Origin: Filosporella fistucella
Lineage: Eukaryota; Ascomycota; Leotiomycetes; Helotiales
Length of the DNA stretch: 64,000 bases
NCBI GenBank assembly: GCA_030077755.1
Contig: JAQJZZ010000002.1
Coordinates: forward strand, 1,302,001 to 1,366,000
Direction of reading: 5' to 3'
Shown here: positions 22,000-33,739 of the stretch, piece after piece
Numbering within the stretch: position 1 is the first letter of the stretch
How the letters are laid out: each line of letters starts with the position of its first letter
Notes under the pieces: model-generated
Databases searched by the model: none
Seen by the model: only the letters and a program-made list of their open reading frames with translations
What the model was told of the DNA's origin: nothing
Position numbers and translations under genes: made by a program

Positions 22000-23935
22000 T
22001 TGCTGGGTTTAACTGCTCAAGATAGTAAATTATCAAGAAAACATTGTGAGAAAGTGAGTCTGCCACTTAGCAGATAGTCATCCCGTCTTCACATCCACTT
22101 CAGCGTCTTTGACAATCCCGTTTTATCTTTATAACATCTTTGTTAACGAAACGGAATATTATAAACTAACCTTTCGTGCTGAATCTGTAATAGTAGCAGC
22201 TGTCTCGCTGAGAACACAACGCAGTGAAAGTTCGTGATCCTGGCGGCGCGATAGTGAGGATCGAGTCGGCCTACAAAGGAAATGCCCAACTGGCGTTCAC
22301 ACACCCAGAATCCCCGCAAACTTCGCTGCTATTATTATGTTCTTATCTAGGTGTAGCAATTTTTGGTGTGGAGCATGTAACCTCTTTTTTGAGGGCCCTG
22401 GAGCTTCCGTAAACTTGGGAATTTAATGTGGAATAGCGAGAGGGATTCCTTATTATCGATGACAATCACTGAATATAATTGATAGATTGAAAAGATAGGA
22501 ACAAGGATTTATTACTCTGACTTAGTAAAACAGGATGTATTAATATATAATAGTTTTGTAACTGATTTCCAAAAAGCTATTTTGTGATTACAGTATCCTT
22601 ACCTAGGGTAAGGGTTATTCTGCTAATATACATATATCTATATGTGTATAGTATTGCTTCTAGAATTTAAGTCATTTGGAACTTATTGCAGGGAAAGATC
22701 AATATCCCAACTTAAATCTTCTCAGAACAACAATATCAGAATAATATGTCTAATATTGGATGGGAGAAACTCGTACCCAGTTTTTTCTTTTTTTCTTTTT
22801 TTTTTCTTTTTTCAAAAGCTTGGTAGGATTTGGCTAGGCTCTGATGCTTCACACTAAAGTTCCAGTTTTTCTAGATAGGGATATTGGAATGATGAGTCTA
22901 GCTCTAGGTGGAAGAAGCTCGCATGAGTTTCCTTCCCTAAAGACTTTGTATGATTTACTTTCGTACCGGATTCAAGATGACTACCTTGAAATCGATCCAG
23001 CTGAATCTGGATCGATATCATAATCTGCTATCTAGGGAATGAGTCAGACATTGTGTAAACATTCCATTTATTGATGAAGACGAACCCTTCGGGATTTGAA
23101 TTGAGAGCAATAACATTCGTTGCTAACTCTTATGGCGAATGGGACTTCTAGGTGAGGTTGATCTTTTATCGAATTGCATAATGTAGGGGAGCAATAATTT
23201 TGGTCTGCGATACGATATCTATGCGGTGTTGGATGGGAATGTTGTTTCGAAGAATCGTTGAGTTGGCTGGATGGGGGTGGTAAGATCGCTAAGAAAAGCA
23301 ATATTCATCATCATCACTTCAAAAGTCGCAAGTATAAGGATACCTTGAACTCTCTCATTTTCTTTTAGGTAGATTAATATTCAAGTGTAGTTATGATATA
23401 TATTCCTTGAATCTAGGCTCAAATTTCGAAAGCTGCGTTGTGTCTTGGCAAAGATAGGGGCTAGCTGAAGCTTCCGGGCCTCGACGACAATGAGTCCGAA
23501 CAAAGAATCCCTTGTACTTTACAAAGGCATTATTGCCTTTGAAGAAAGACTATCCTAACCAAATACAAGGCTGTTTAAATGTTAACAAAGAGCTCGCGTT
23601 AAGGAAAATCGAATTAAATACCGTAATGACATTATGTGTCTGGATGACTGTATTGCTTTGCAGTGAATACTATTCATCACGATACATACCCAAAAGAATC
23701 CATATCCCACAAAACAGAACCAATTCCAACTTGTGGAAAACAACACCGAGTTCAACCTCACATGAATGCCCCAAGCAACATCCACCAGATCGTTTCCCCG
23801 CAGATCTATTCAGTAAGTGCCAGGATCTAATAATATCTCTGAACCCACTGACTCAAAGTATAAGAATCCCCATATTCAAACCACCGCCATCGATCTATCG
23901 ATAATAGTCCAAATCTAGAACTCTCGAGCCGCACA
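22000..23935. other. AT-rich 1.9-kb gap, no gene recognised
   Basis: Many stops in all frames, with a T-rich tract (TTTTTTCTTTTTTTCTTTT...) near 22780-22815. I see no terminal repeats, tRNA or family motif. The composition suggests old, mutated sequence, but I could not identify a source element. Confidence 0.4.
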
Positions 23936-24667
23936 ATGGACTCCACCACAGAAACACCACTTTCCCTTCCCCCCTCCACAGCCCCCACAACCCCCAGCAA
24001 CACACCACCACCCAGCTCCCCACTCCAAAACGCAGCTCTAGTCATAATAGACACACAAAACGAATTCCTTTCTCCATCCGGCAATTTCCCTATCTCAGAT
24101 CTCTGTCGTTCCTCCCTCCTCACTAATCTCTCATCTATGATTCCCAGGTTCCGCTCCTTGGGAGGAAATATAATCTGGGTGCGCGCAATCTACGCCCCTC
24201 TCTCTGTCGAGCCCGTGGCAATGGCAGCACAAGAGAAAGGCGATGGGGTAGTAGCGAGGAATGAATGGCTTGTGGTTGCTACACATGTACATCCTACTCC
24301 CTGTTGTGCATCCAACACCTGGGGAGCAGAGATCTACCCTCCTCTCCTATCTCTCTCATCGCCGACTGATTCTATAGTTGAGAAAAGTGGATATTCTGCA
24401 TTTAACAATTGTTCGCAATTGGAAGATGTTCTGAGGGGAAAAGGGATCCAGAAAGCGTGTTTTTGTGGAGTGGCGAGTGGGACGTGTGTGCTTGCTACTG
24501 TGGTTGATGCGGTGAGGAAAGGGGAGGTGGATGTAGCTGTGTTGCCGGATTGTATGGGTTGGAGGAGAGAGAATACACATGTTGAGGCTTTGAGACGGTT
24601 TGGGGAGTTGGGGGTGGAGGTTCTGGAGAGTGGGGAGGTGGGGAGGTGGGGAAGGTTTAGGGGGTAG
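23936..24667 (+). CDS. isochorismatase-like cysteine hydrolase
   Basis: 243 residues, single exon. The alpha/beta fold of the isochorismatase-like family (PF00857) is clear, and the catalytic triad is complete: D39 in LVIIDTQNEF, K150 in VEKSGYSAF, and C184 in CGVASGTCVLAT. The first 30 residues are Pro/Ser/Thr-rich and probably disordered. Family members include isochorismatases, nicotinamidases and amidohydrolases, and the sequence alone does not fix the substrate. There is no signal peptide. It lies between the two SprT-like genes but shows no shared regulation, with over 1.6 kb on each side. The last 20 residues (SGEVGRWGRFRG) are encoded by a G-rich repeat-like tract. Confidence 0.85.
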   Translation: MDSTTETPLSLPPSTAPTTPSNTPPPSSPLQNAALVIIDTQNEFLSPSGNFPISDLCRSSLLTNLSSMIPRFRSLGGNIIWVRAIYAPLSVEPVAMAAQEKGDGVVARNEWLVVATHVHPTPCCASNTWGAEIYPPLLSLSSPTDSIVEKSGYSAFNNCSQLEDVLRGKGIQKACFCGVASGTCVLATVVDAVRKGEVDVAVLPDCMGWRRENTHVEALRRFGELGVEVLESGEVGRWGRFRG

Positions 24668-26296
24668 GGGAAGATTGGAGATTGGAGATTAGAATGAATG
24701 GATGAATGGATGTCTGCTAGTACGGATATTTTGGGAAATTGTGCTTTTTTTTTCCTTTGGTATGTTGTCTTTGATTCTTGCTTTTGGTGAACTGAAAACT
24801 CGGGTGCTTGCGTGAATGTAGCATTAGGAGGAGAACGTTAGCAAGATGAAATCAGAAAATTTGGACGGGTTAAATAGACTGGAACGCTGTATCAAATTTA
24901 AGTTTCTGAATCGGTACTTGGGCTGAAACCCTGATTGCGGACCACCAATCACCTTAACTTGCCGCCGATACCGTACTATAACGCTCGTCTCTTTGTAGTC
25001 GCCTGGAAAAGGGGTTTAAGCGAGGCTTGGTCCATTGTCCCAAAATCATATGGGTGGTAGAAGTATTGTCGACTATTGTAGCCGCGGTCGTTCATAGACT
25101 ATCCGCGATGACAAAGAAAACTTTCAGCCGTTCAATTGAGACGAAATAATGAAAGTTATCGTGTTTAATTTGTTCACACGGTACTTGAATGCAGCGATCC
25201 CCAAGTACTATGGTTCTCTTTCCAAATACTAGGTGAGATCAAGTTGCAGATCTCAATTTCAGCAAGACTAAGGTAGTTTATTCCCGTCAGACATGTTAGA
25301 AAGTCCAAAGTTAGAGACTTCACTTATACCAAATCTCTCAAATCCTAGAATTCACGGGTAATTGCAATCGAAAATGCCCAAGAACTCTGCAGGCACAAGT
25401 TTTCAAATACCAAAGCTTTCAAATAGCTGAAGCTCACAGTAGTCAAAATCGAGTTGGTACTTCTACAAGCGTAGCATTCTATGAGACCTACTTGAGGCAG
25501 AGGCACAGTAGTCCAGAGGAAATTTAGGCACCCCCAACTAGTTGTCACAGCATCCTGTTTAACTCATTCTGGCTGGCGGAAAAGTTGGGTTCCCGTACAC
25601 GTATATAGAGAAATTGATTAAAGGAGAAATAATGCAAACGAAACTTTCGCAAAAGCTTCGCTCCACGAGGAGGCTTGGATGTTGACAATGCTTTACCAGA
25701 TATTAGAACTTATAAATCCCTAGAGAGCATGAGAATCGCGAACCGTTGTTCCCAAGAATGTTTTTCTGCCGAATGGATACTGCGAAGTCCCAGTTGCAAT
25801 GAACCCAGGAAACAGACAGTTCACGGATAGTTCACAGCCAGACGCTGGGTAGGAGGCTTAGTAGCCCCCAACAGCGCAAATAGACATATTCCTAAGATTG
25901 ATAGCTCCGTACAGAATCGGCAATAATGGCCCCAATAGCTCGCCTTGCGAGGATGCTTTGAGCACCTATTCACCCTTTCCTTCTCGACTTGATTCTTACC
26001 TCGTCGTGCGCCAGATCTACGAATCTTCACAGAACTGTTCCGTCTGCAAACTGTTCCCCTGCTACCGCTTCAAAGAAGCAAAGGTTAGATCTTGTTTTCC
26101 TATTCCGGTCTCATTATCCCCCCAGAGAGTGACTTTGATTGGCATAGCTATAACACTTGTGTTTGTGGTGTCTAGATAGGCCAGGGATTAGCTGCCATCT
26201 TCTTATAGATTTTTCTCAATCTATTTCTATCTATAGAAAGAGTATAAGCTAATTATGATAGAGAGTAGATTACGTAGAAAAGCCTATTCCATCACT
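24668..26296. other. 1.6-kb gap, no gene recognised
   Basis: Frequent stops on both strands. Just before the next gene there is a run of ATAGA/TATAG-rich sequence (about 26200-26280). I found no RNA gene or transposon signature. Confidence 0.4.
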
Positions 26297-27130
26297 ATGT
26301 CGAGCAACACCTCCGCAAGCCCTCCGGCCCCTCCTTCCCAATCTTGTCCCCGTTTTACCGAAACTGTCAACAAGCTGGAAGCGTACTGGGCAAAAGAAGG
26401 AGAGGATGGCAATCATCCTACGCTTAAAGAGTGGCCACGCCTCATAGCTGAGGATGCAGATAAGGACGGCATTGCCTGGAATGGCCCAGCTGGGGCATCC
26501 TTCCCTCAAGACACCATAATCCTCAGAAAATGGTATACGATGGCAACAAAGATCATCTTTAATGATCTTATTACAGATAGTCTGTGCCCTATTTCCTTTC
26601 ACGGTAAAGAAACAACGGAGTGGAAGCATGGAGCAGAAGGCGGCAAAACCTTCGGATCGACACCAAACGGACGAGCGAACAACAAAGCATGGGCGAATAT
26701 CTCTATCTATGAAATGGTTGGTTACTTTAAAACCAGAAAAGATAGATTATACTTCTATTTCAGCACAATTCTGCATGAAATAGTTCATGCAATTCTTTCC
26801 CTCACCAGGTGTATTTGCGATGCATGCTGGACAGACCCGACCCAGGCATACTTGCTCGGCGCAACTTGTCATGGACCAGCATGGCTTATTCTCTCTCGAA
26901 TGGTACAAACAGCAGCAAATGATTGGTGCAATATGGGTTATATCAATCTGGGGATCGTGGATGGATTGACACTGGAGATCAAAACCAGGGGTTTGATGGA
27001 GGGACCTGAGGTAGAGAGATTGAGAGGGCATGCTGGATTGACATTGGCGTCTGCGCATGAAAATCAATTCATCCAGCATGAATTGGCATTATTCAATCGT
27101 TGGATGAAGGGTTGGACAAGCAATGCGTAG
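26297..27130 (+). CDS. SprT-like zinc-metalloprotease homologue B
   Basis: 277 residues from the ATG at 26297 (MSSNTSASPP). An in-frame ATG at 26255 would add 14 residues, but the later start matches the relative at 21097-21936. TILHEIVHAI holds the HExxH motif (160-164 from this start) and TCHGPAW supplies the third zinc ligand. A CxC-x2-C arrangement (CICDAC) lies between. The two proteins keep the same layout from end to end, with an acidic/aromatic first third, a central catalytic region and a C-terminal helix ending in HxWM(K) (EFHKWMKK in A, LFNRWMKG in B). They are ancient duplicates, not recent copies. Intracellular by lack of signal. Substrate unknown. Confidence 0.75.
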   Translation: MSSNTSASPPAPPSQSCPRFTETVNKLEAYWAKEGEDGNHPTLKEWPRLIAEDADKDGIAWNGPAGASFPQDTIILRKWYTMATKIIFNDLITDSLCPISFHGKETTEWKHGAEGGKTFGSTPNGRANNKAWANISIYEMVGYFKTRKDRLYFYFSTILHEIVHAILSLTRCICDACWTDPTQAYLLGATCHGPAWLILSRMVQTAANDWCNMGYINLGIVDGLTLEIKTRGLMEGPEVERLRGHAGLTLASAHENQFIQHELALFNRWMKGWTSNA

Positions 27131-27475
27131 TGTTAGGTTGGAATTTTACAGATCATTGAATGAGTAATGATAATTTGTCTCGGCTACAGCCTGCCTCCTT
27201 AGTGCGTAGTTGTAGAGTACGATTAACAAATCTGAGTTATTTTATAAAGTACTATAAAAGTATTCTCTAGCGCTATATCCCTCTTGAATGACAACCTGAG
27301 CGTCGATGGTAAGTTTAAAGCTGATGATCAAGTTCAATAATCGTTCCATTTGTCAATCGCGTGACTTCTTGTGCCACGATGGTATGATTTAACCTTATAG
27401 AAGTCCGCAACACAAATTTCCTGTCACCTTGAAATTTTAGTTCGTTTTGATAAAACAAGTCAAATATAGGCCGAA

Positions 27476-29218
27476 ATGACTGCTCTTCAGTATACGCCTC
27501 TCCCGATAAGTGATACTATCCGCCTTCTCCGCCTCCATCAAGGAGCTGCTTCAGACCAGCTCAAATGCACACTACAGCCAGTATCTCTCCGATCTGCTCC
27601 TTCCTACGAGGCCGTATCTTACTGTTGGGGTCAAGAACCAAAGTCTGCTTTAATCAACTGCAACAACACGATCATCCCCGTAAAGTCCAACCTTTTCAAC
27701 CTCCTTATCGTATTTAGAAACGTATCGTCCGATAGACTTCTCTGGGTCGATGCAATTTGTATAAATCAAAGCGATGCAACTGAAAAAACAAATCAAGTTG
27801 GTATGATGTTTCAAATATACCAAAATGCCACTCGTGTTCTCTCCTGGATAGGCGAGCCGACGGAATCTAGTTGGATAGACAAATCTCTCATCAGCAAGTT
27901 GTTGGAAGCTCGTCAAAAATGGAAATCATCAACTCCAGAACAAGAGTTCAGCGCATACAACTACATCGTAACATCACCAAATCTTAATGCAACTTATCTC
28001 GCCACTGCTAAGTTGGCAGAAAGAGACTATTTCAAAAGAGTATGGATCATTCAAGAAATAGCAGCAAATAAAGACGTTCTCCTCCAGTGCGGAAATACGA
28101 ACATCTCTTTCTACGACTATATTCGCGCCTTACAGTCCATTCCATGGGATCAAAAAACCCAGGTGCAAACTTTCTTCGCAACCACAGTATTCCAAGCGCA
28201 GCACTTTCAATCCTTTTCAACATCGTCGACTCGCAAAAGCACATTATTAGAACTTCTAGTCCGTCATCGACCTAGCCAAGCGACTGTCGGACTAGACAAG
28301 GTTTTTGCACTCTGTGGTCTTGCCAGCGATATCAGAAACGGCACCTTGGAAAATCCTGTCAATTTCGCAGCCAATAAGACCCAAGTACTTCACAAGCTAG
28401 CAATTGCAATGCTTGAAAGCTACAAGAATTTGGATATTCTCAGCATAGGGCGCTCATGGGACCGTACTGAGACTGGTTACGATACTGCAAGTCTAGGCTT
28501 TCCTTCCTGGGTACCGAACTGGACTCTCTCTGATTACGGGGAAAATATATTAGATCTCCATACCAACCGCGATTTGAATCCCCAGTTTCATGCTAGTAGG
28601 CATACCAAGTATGACTTTCGAGTGTCTTCTGATCAAAGACGTCTTTTCGTGATGGGGTATACTCTGGATGTCATTTCAGCTCGAGGGCAGAAAATAGGAC
28701 GAAATAATATGTCGCTGGGTCGAATAGGAGAAATTGTATTCAATGATTGGAAAATAATAGCTATTGGAAATAGAAAAGAGGATGAGAAGTACGTTACTGG
28801 TACTACAACATGGTACGAAAAGTATGTTACTGGCACTACAACATTGTACGATGCGTATTGGCAAGCATCTACATGTGGACGTGCTAACGACTCGAATTCG
28901 CGACGAGATTTCCAATATGCCGAGAGAGAGTTAGGCTCACAGCCTACTGCTATATCCCAGTGGAGTATCTCTTACATTAGAACTACAGGGTGGTGTGATT
29001 GCAACACTATGATAAGGACTCGAGGGGGATATATAGGCCAAGCACCTGCCTTCGTTGAACCAGGTGATCATGTTCTGCTGTTCACTGGGGCTAAGGTTCC
29101 AATTGTTGTTAGAAGGAGGGAAAGTGGCTGGGAAGTACTGGGTGATTGTTATATTCATGGTATTATGTTCGGAGAGGCGTTTGAAGAAAGAAGGTGCAAT
29201 GTTATAGAGTTGATTTAA
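27476..29218 (+). CDS. HET-domain protein
   Basis: 580 residues, single exon. The heterokaryon incompatibility domain (PF06985) is easily seen in the first 200 residues: YEAVSYCWG (44-52), LLWVDAICINQSD (88-100), VGMMFQIYQNATRVLSWIGE (108-127) and YFKRVWIIQEIA further on. HET domains act in nonself recognition and can trigger cell death when two different strains fuse; whether this copy does so is unknown. The C-terminal half has no known effector domain. A 33-bp in-frame tandem duplication at 28784-28849 doubles the residues EKYVTGTTTWY. The ATG at 27476 is preceded by AT-rich leader. The gene converges with the AAA ATPase gene downstream. Confidence 0.9.
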   Translation: MTALQYTPLPISDTIRLLRLHQGAASDQLKCTLQPVSLRSAPSYEAVSYCWGQEPKSALINCNNTIIPVKSNLFNLLIVFRNVSSDRLLWVDAICINQSDATEKTNQVGMMFQIYQNATRVLSWIGEPTESSWIDKSLISKLLEARQKWKSSTPEQEFSAYNYIVTSPNLNATYLATAKLAERDYFKRVWIIQEIAANKDVLLQCGNTNISFYDYIRALQSIPWDQKTQVQTFFATTVFQAQHFQSFSTSSTRKSTLLELLVRHRPSQATVGLDKVFALCGLASDIRNGTLENPVNFAANKTQVLHKLAIAMLESYKNLDILSIGRSWDRTETGYDTASLGFPSWVPNWTLSDYGENILDLHTNRDLNPQFHASRHTKYDFRVSSDQRRLFVMGYTLDVISARGQKIGRNNMSLGRIGEIVFNDWKIIAIGNRKEDEKYVTGTTTWYEKYVTGTTTLYDAYWQASTCGRANDSNSRRDFQYAERELGSQPTAISQWSISYIRTTGWCDCNTMIRTRGGYIGQAPAFVEPGDHVLLFTGAKVPIVVRRRESGWEVLGDCYIHGIMFGEAFEERRCNVIELI

Positions 29219-29372
29219 TGCTATTGTTTGCACTAAAGCCGATTTCGAACCCTACTGTACGCTACCTCTAAACAAAATTTCAATAGCCAGTGCTTAAACC
29301 GGTTCACTCATGTGCTTTTCATCAATACTTTGCAAAATGTCTCCCAGTGTCCCAGAGGTAGATAGACAGGAG

Positions 29373-31083
29373 TTACTGGTACATTTTCCCATCTTGCACC
29401 CCAAACGCTGCCATGCTTTGTAGCTGATTACTCAACCCGTCCAAAGCGGGGCACCCAGGTCTTGTGAATTGAGATTCAAGAACACCAGTTTGGTTCGGCA
29501 AGTACGCAGAAGGCTGTGAGTTTGATTTATGGAGGTAACAGTGCTCTTTCGTACTTGTTACTTTGAGTTCGCTAGTACCCATGAAGTCTCTAGGATCGAA
29601 TGTGGAAGGGCATTTAACAGACTTTGAAATGTCGGATTGCCCTGCTATCGCTTCACTCTCCATCTCTTCCCTCAAGATCTTGACTTGCTGTTTCAGGACC
29701 CTCCATAGCTCATACTTTTCAAGGTCTTTATCCCCGCCCCCTGATCTGGCGATAGAGCTTTCATTCTCCTCATCTTCATGGTGATGTGCAATCTCCAACA
29801 GCGACGACACAAAGGCTTCCTGAATATAAGCAAAACTAAAGCCATGTGTGATCCTGGCAATAGGTTCGTCCAGGATTTCCGGAAATTTGACATCCAGTTT
29901 GGTCTTCAACTTTTCCCGCCAGAACTGAACATATTGAACTCGCTCTGCTTTGCTGGGCGAAGGAAATAAATATTTTCTGTCAAAACGACTTGGGCGTTTC
30001 GAGAGGCCTGGATCAAGTTGGTCGATATGATTTGTGCTCGCAACCATCAAAATACCATCATTGTTCTCAAGTCCATCAACCTCGTTAAAGAAATAACTGC
30101 GTGATGCTGCTGTGACGATGGTATCGATATCCTCCAATATCAAGAGACAAGGACTCATCTGGCGTGCCAATGCGAAAATATTTCTGATATCAAATGTTCG
30201 GGGTGCTGCTTTGACGTAAAGTGTTGGAATAGATGCCTTCCGTTCTGCAAGTGTATGCATCAGAGCTTTGATGCTGATAGTTTTACCATTTCCAGCAGGA
30301 CCATAGAATATCAATCCTCGCTTCCATGGTACGCCCAGATCATCATACACCGATTTACTGTCGAAAAAGCGACCGCTGACACTCGTCAACTCTTTCTTCA
30401 TTCCAGGATCAAGTATAACTTTGTCCCATGTAGCTCTGTATCTTGTTAGCTTATGTTCGGTACTGCTCGCATGCCTGGGTGACGAACTTCTGTACCTGCT
30501 CATACAGTGCAACGTCAAGACGCCACATCAGGTCATATACATAGATACCTTTTATCTCTTGGTGCGACCAAAGCCCTACCTGAGCAAGCAGAGAATCCGT
30601 GACGACGGAATGAGATAACGGCCCTTCCCCAGGACCCCTCTCTTTCAAAACAAATTGTGCACTCGACAAACCAATAACGACTCGATAGAGGATAAAGTCT
30701 TCCTTTCCCCAACGATAGCGATACTTCGCAAACACGCTTGAATCACCAAGCTGGCCTGTCGCGCCTCGCCGTGGAGGCTGTTGCCATGCTCGAATGCGGA
30801 ATGTAGAATCTGTCTCTATATCCAAAGTTGCCACAGCGTTTCCAGCGAAGGAAAATGCTAGAAGATTGAGACTACCTGGATCAGCGTATGTGACCACATA
30901 ATCGGGATGTTTAAGTCGAAGTTCCTCCAGAAGCTGTACAAAGGGGATGGAGAATTTGGCGGAAGTCAGCTCGCTATATCTGGGGAAGAGTCGAGGTGGT
31001 CCATCTCCTCCATCATGACTGAAATCGACTGTACGATCGATGAAAGTGAACGATTCTGACCGTGTCGTTGCACTTGAAGTCAT
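29373..31083 (-). CDS. AAA ATPase, BCS1-like type
   Basis: Two exons, 30488-31083 and 29373-30435, with a 52-nt intron (GTTCGT donor, AAGCTAAC branch, ATACAG acceptor) give 552 residues. The splice yields QKATWDKVILD, the usual entry to this AAA subgroup. Walker A is GPAGNGKT (244-251), Walker B LLILEDID (296-303), and a second region with SNRPSRFDRKY-like arginines (KRPSRFDRKY) matches the arginine-finger segment. The N-terminal 195 residues have no membrane helix of the Bcs1 kind, so a cytosolic or nuclear role is more likely than the mitochondrial inner membrane. Fungal genomes hold many such ATPases without known role. It converges with the HET gene; the 3' ends are about 155 bp apart. 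Confidence 0.85.
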
Positions 31084-31089
31084 ATTGTA

Positions 31090-32090
31090 AGAGCAACTCC
31101 GGTAAGGCAGAGGTTATGGGACTCGATTTGATATCAAAGCAATAAATGAAAAACAGATAATATTTCCAGAAATCAGAGATATCAGAAATATTTCATAACA
31201 GAGCCCAGTACTTGCAGAAAGATCATGATGAAGGATGAAGGATTGAGGCTATGTGATCACGCCCCCTCCTTGAAGCAAATACGCGGCAGCTTGGTATGAC
31301 GTAGCTGATGCTCAAGCTGGGAGCGAGACTATGTATTTTACGTGAAATACATGAAAGTGAAACGAAATTGAACTGAAGTGATAAAAGATTCGGAGTTTGA
31401 AAGAAGTCTAATTGTTTTAGTAGCCAACGCTTCGATTTTGTAGGGTCCTTGGTAGGTGGCGTTGTGCTAAAAATGGTGTTGGGAAGGAGTGGATATAAGC
31501 TTTGGTAGATACTTGGAAGAACGCCTCAATCAAATTGACCTGCATAATGTAGCAATGAAGATCGATAGGAGAATCGCCCAGTGGCTTGGAAGGACATGCT
31601 CAAGACAGTAGTGCGACGAAGTTCTGGGAGATTGAGTTTAAATAGGTTGTCTAAGAAGTTCAACATATAATATGCAAAGGCCTCGTAATTTCTTGCACGG
31701 GGTTGCAGATGCAATTGGTGTGCATGCGCAAGCATTGGCAGGGAGTATGAAAGTATTAAGATTGTCCCAAGACTACAATCAAGGCTGGACGGGAAGAGTT
31801 AATGTCAATTCCCTATTTAGGTAATATTGAGGTGGGAGTTCTGAAGAAGTCTGGCGATACATCGAGATTCAGGACTCCCCTACGCGCCATGAAATCCGAT
31901 ACCATTATAACGAGGAAGATAATTATGAAAGTTCCAAAGATTGAGTCCAATAAACACCATTGCAAATGTGTGCGCTGGATCTGGAAGCAGGGCCGCATGT
32001 TTGTGCAGAGTTGATCTCTTCCAATCTCTGTGTCTGATAGGAAGTACGATGGGAGCCTTAAGTATATATATAAACTCTACAGAGGAAGTA
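31090..32090. other. 1-kb gap, no gene recognised
   Basis: Upstream of the AAA ATPase gene and downstream of the decayed oxidoreductase. No open frame with recognisable content. Confidence 0.4.
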
Positions 32091-32091
32091 G

Positions 32092-33634
32092 TCAGGGGGT
32101 AGAATGTGAATGTAGTGCGTCTGGTACCGGATTGTTCACAGAAAAGACGCCTTTTGCTAGACCGGCACTTGCTAGCACAACAGGCATTAAAAACGGTAGC
32201 AACACAATTAGCGAATGTGAACTCATCAAATTATATACCAACCAAGCATTTAACAACGATCCATAACCATGATACCCCAACTCTCGTATCCCATTGACTA
32301 CCAAGTCAGTCAACTTTCTGTTACTCACGACTGCCATCGCCTCGGAACCACTCTCTTTCATCAATCTCGTGGTCTCAGCAAGCATATCTGACCTACCCAT
32401 GATATCCGTATCATGTATCACAGCCTCAGGATCAACTAACAGAATCGTCTCTAGGATATCTCGTCCATAGGTAGCAATCGGATTCCTTGTACTCCAAAAC
32501 ACACGTATCCTCGGCAGGCTCTTTCTCCCCTCTTCGGTCGCGTGAATGTGCGTGTATAGGTGAGGTAAGATAGGAGCAATACCACTGCCAGTAGCGACTA
32601 GAAGGATACTTCTGAACACAGGAACGATTCACATGAAGCCACATGTTGAGATGCCGCGGAAGTAAAGAGAGCTTGGGGGATTGTTGATGATGTTGGAAGT
32701 CTAGTCGCCAGCGTTGGAGATGAGTATAGAGAAACCCTTTTGGCCTGGTTCTAAGATGGTAGCAAAGGCATGCCAGTCAAGTAGAGGCCTGATTGAAAGT
32801 CGTACATAAGTTCCTGGAACTACAATCTCAGAAGAAAGTCCTGGAAAATCAATGCGAATTGCACGGTGAGACCAGCTTTCTGTATGGACTTTGAATTTGC
32901 GAAGCCGAGACCATGTGAGTTGTACGCTATACGCAGAGATAAACAATACCCACGTATTAGGATGTTGCACAAGTTGGTCTCTGAACTCAATTAGGCCGCA
33001 GCTGTGAGATAACATGTTAAGAACAGCCCAAATCCACAAGCAGACTAAGCTTAAAAAACCACCATATTGATGAATTATTTTAGAGTAGTCGTGAAAATTG
33101 CTTCGAAAGCAGGATGGGCTGTAGCGATCATGAAAATAAAGAGTCTCGCTATCACACGAGAGATGTCCAAAGCCGCCTGTGAACTTTCGTACACATTAGC
33201 AATGGACGCAAATGAAGCGACCCAGAAAATGCGGAAACTGTAAAACCTCCGTGAAAGCCTACAACCTGATAAACTTGGGCGACTCGTCTCCGAATCCAGA
33301 GGGGCAGTGATTTCGGACACGAACAAGTGACGGAAAACAATGTGTTTAAGAAATGATCTTGGCGCATCAGTATTGATAAAGTGGTGGTGAAGCCGGCCGC
33401 TTTTGCTAGGTAATCAAGTCGTTCTTCTTCTTCTGTTTGGGATATGATTATAAAGCCTGCTACTAAGTTGGCGATGATTGCTGAAGAAAATAGTATTCGA
33501 TATGGAGTCAAAAATCGGGAGGGGTATTTACGAAAAGAACGAACAATCCTGACTCGGGATTTTGATCTACTCCTACTTTGACTTCTACGCAGGCGCGATC
33601 GACTAACTGACCGGCCCCTTTTCTGAGGGGTCAT
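32092..33634 (-). pseudogene. broken TmpA-like flavin oxidoreductase (ferric-reductase-like membrane protein)
   Basis: Pieces of one protein lie in order on the minus strand but in several frames. The start MTPQKRGRSVS at 33634 leads into membrane segments (LFSSAIIANLVAGFIII) and VYQVVGFHGG, then a frameshift near 33230. IFWVASFASIANV follows in another frame, then a second frameshift near 33090 into DYSKIIHQYGG. A long stretch ends FSILISNAGD, where an expected Trp codon is TAG (32701-32703). Next comes YFRGISTCGFM, a TGA where Arg is expected, and the NAD-binding part LLVATGSGIAPILPHLY to KLTDLVVNGIRELGYHGYG. The order and motifs match TmpA-type proteins of ascomycetes. No splice scheme repairs all breaks, so it is a dead gene. 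Confidence 0.75.
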
Positions 33635-33739
33635 ATTTAATACTTCTGTGGGAGAAGGAAGGCGGCTATAGTGAAGGGACTTTGTGAAGCTGCAGTGCTG
33701 CTCTGGAGTATTGTTTTGTGTATGGTGATCGACAATCAA

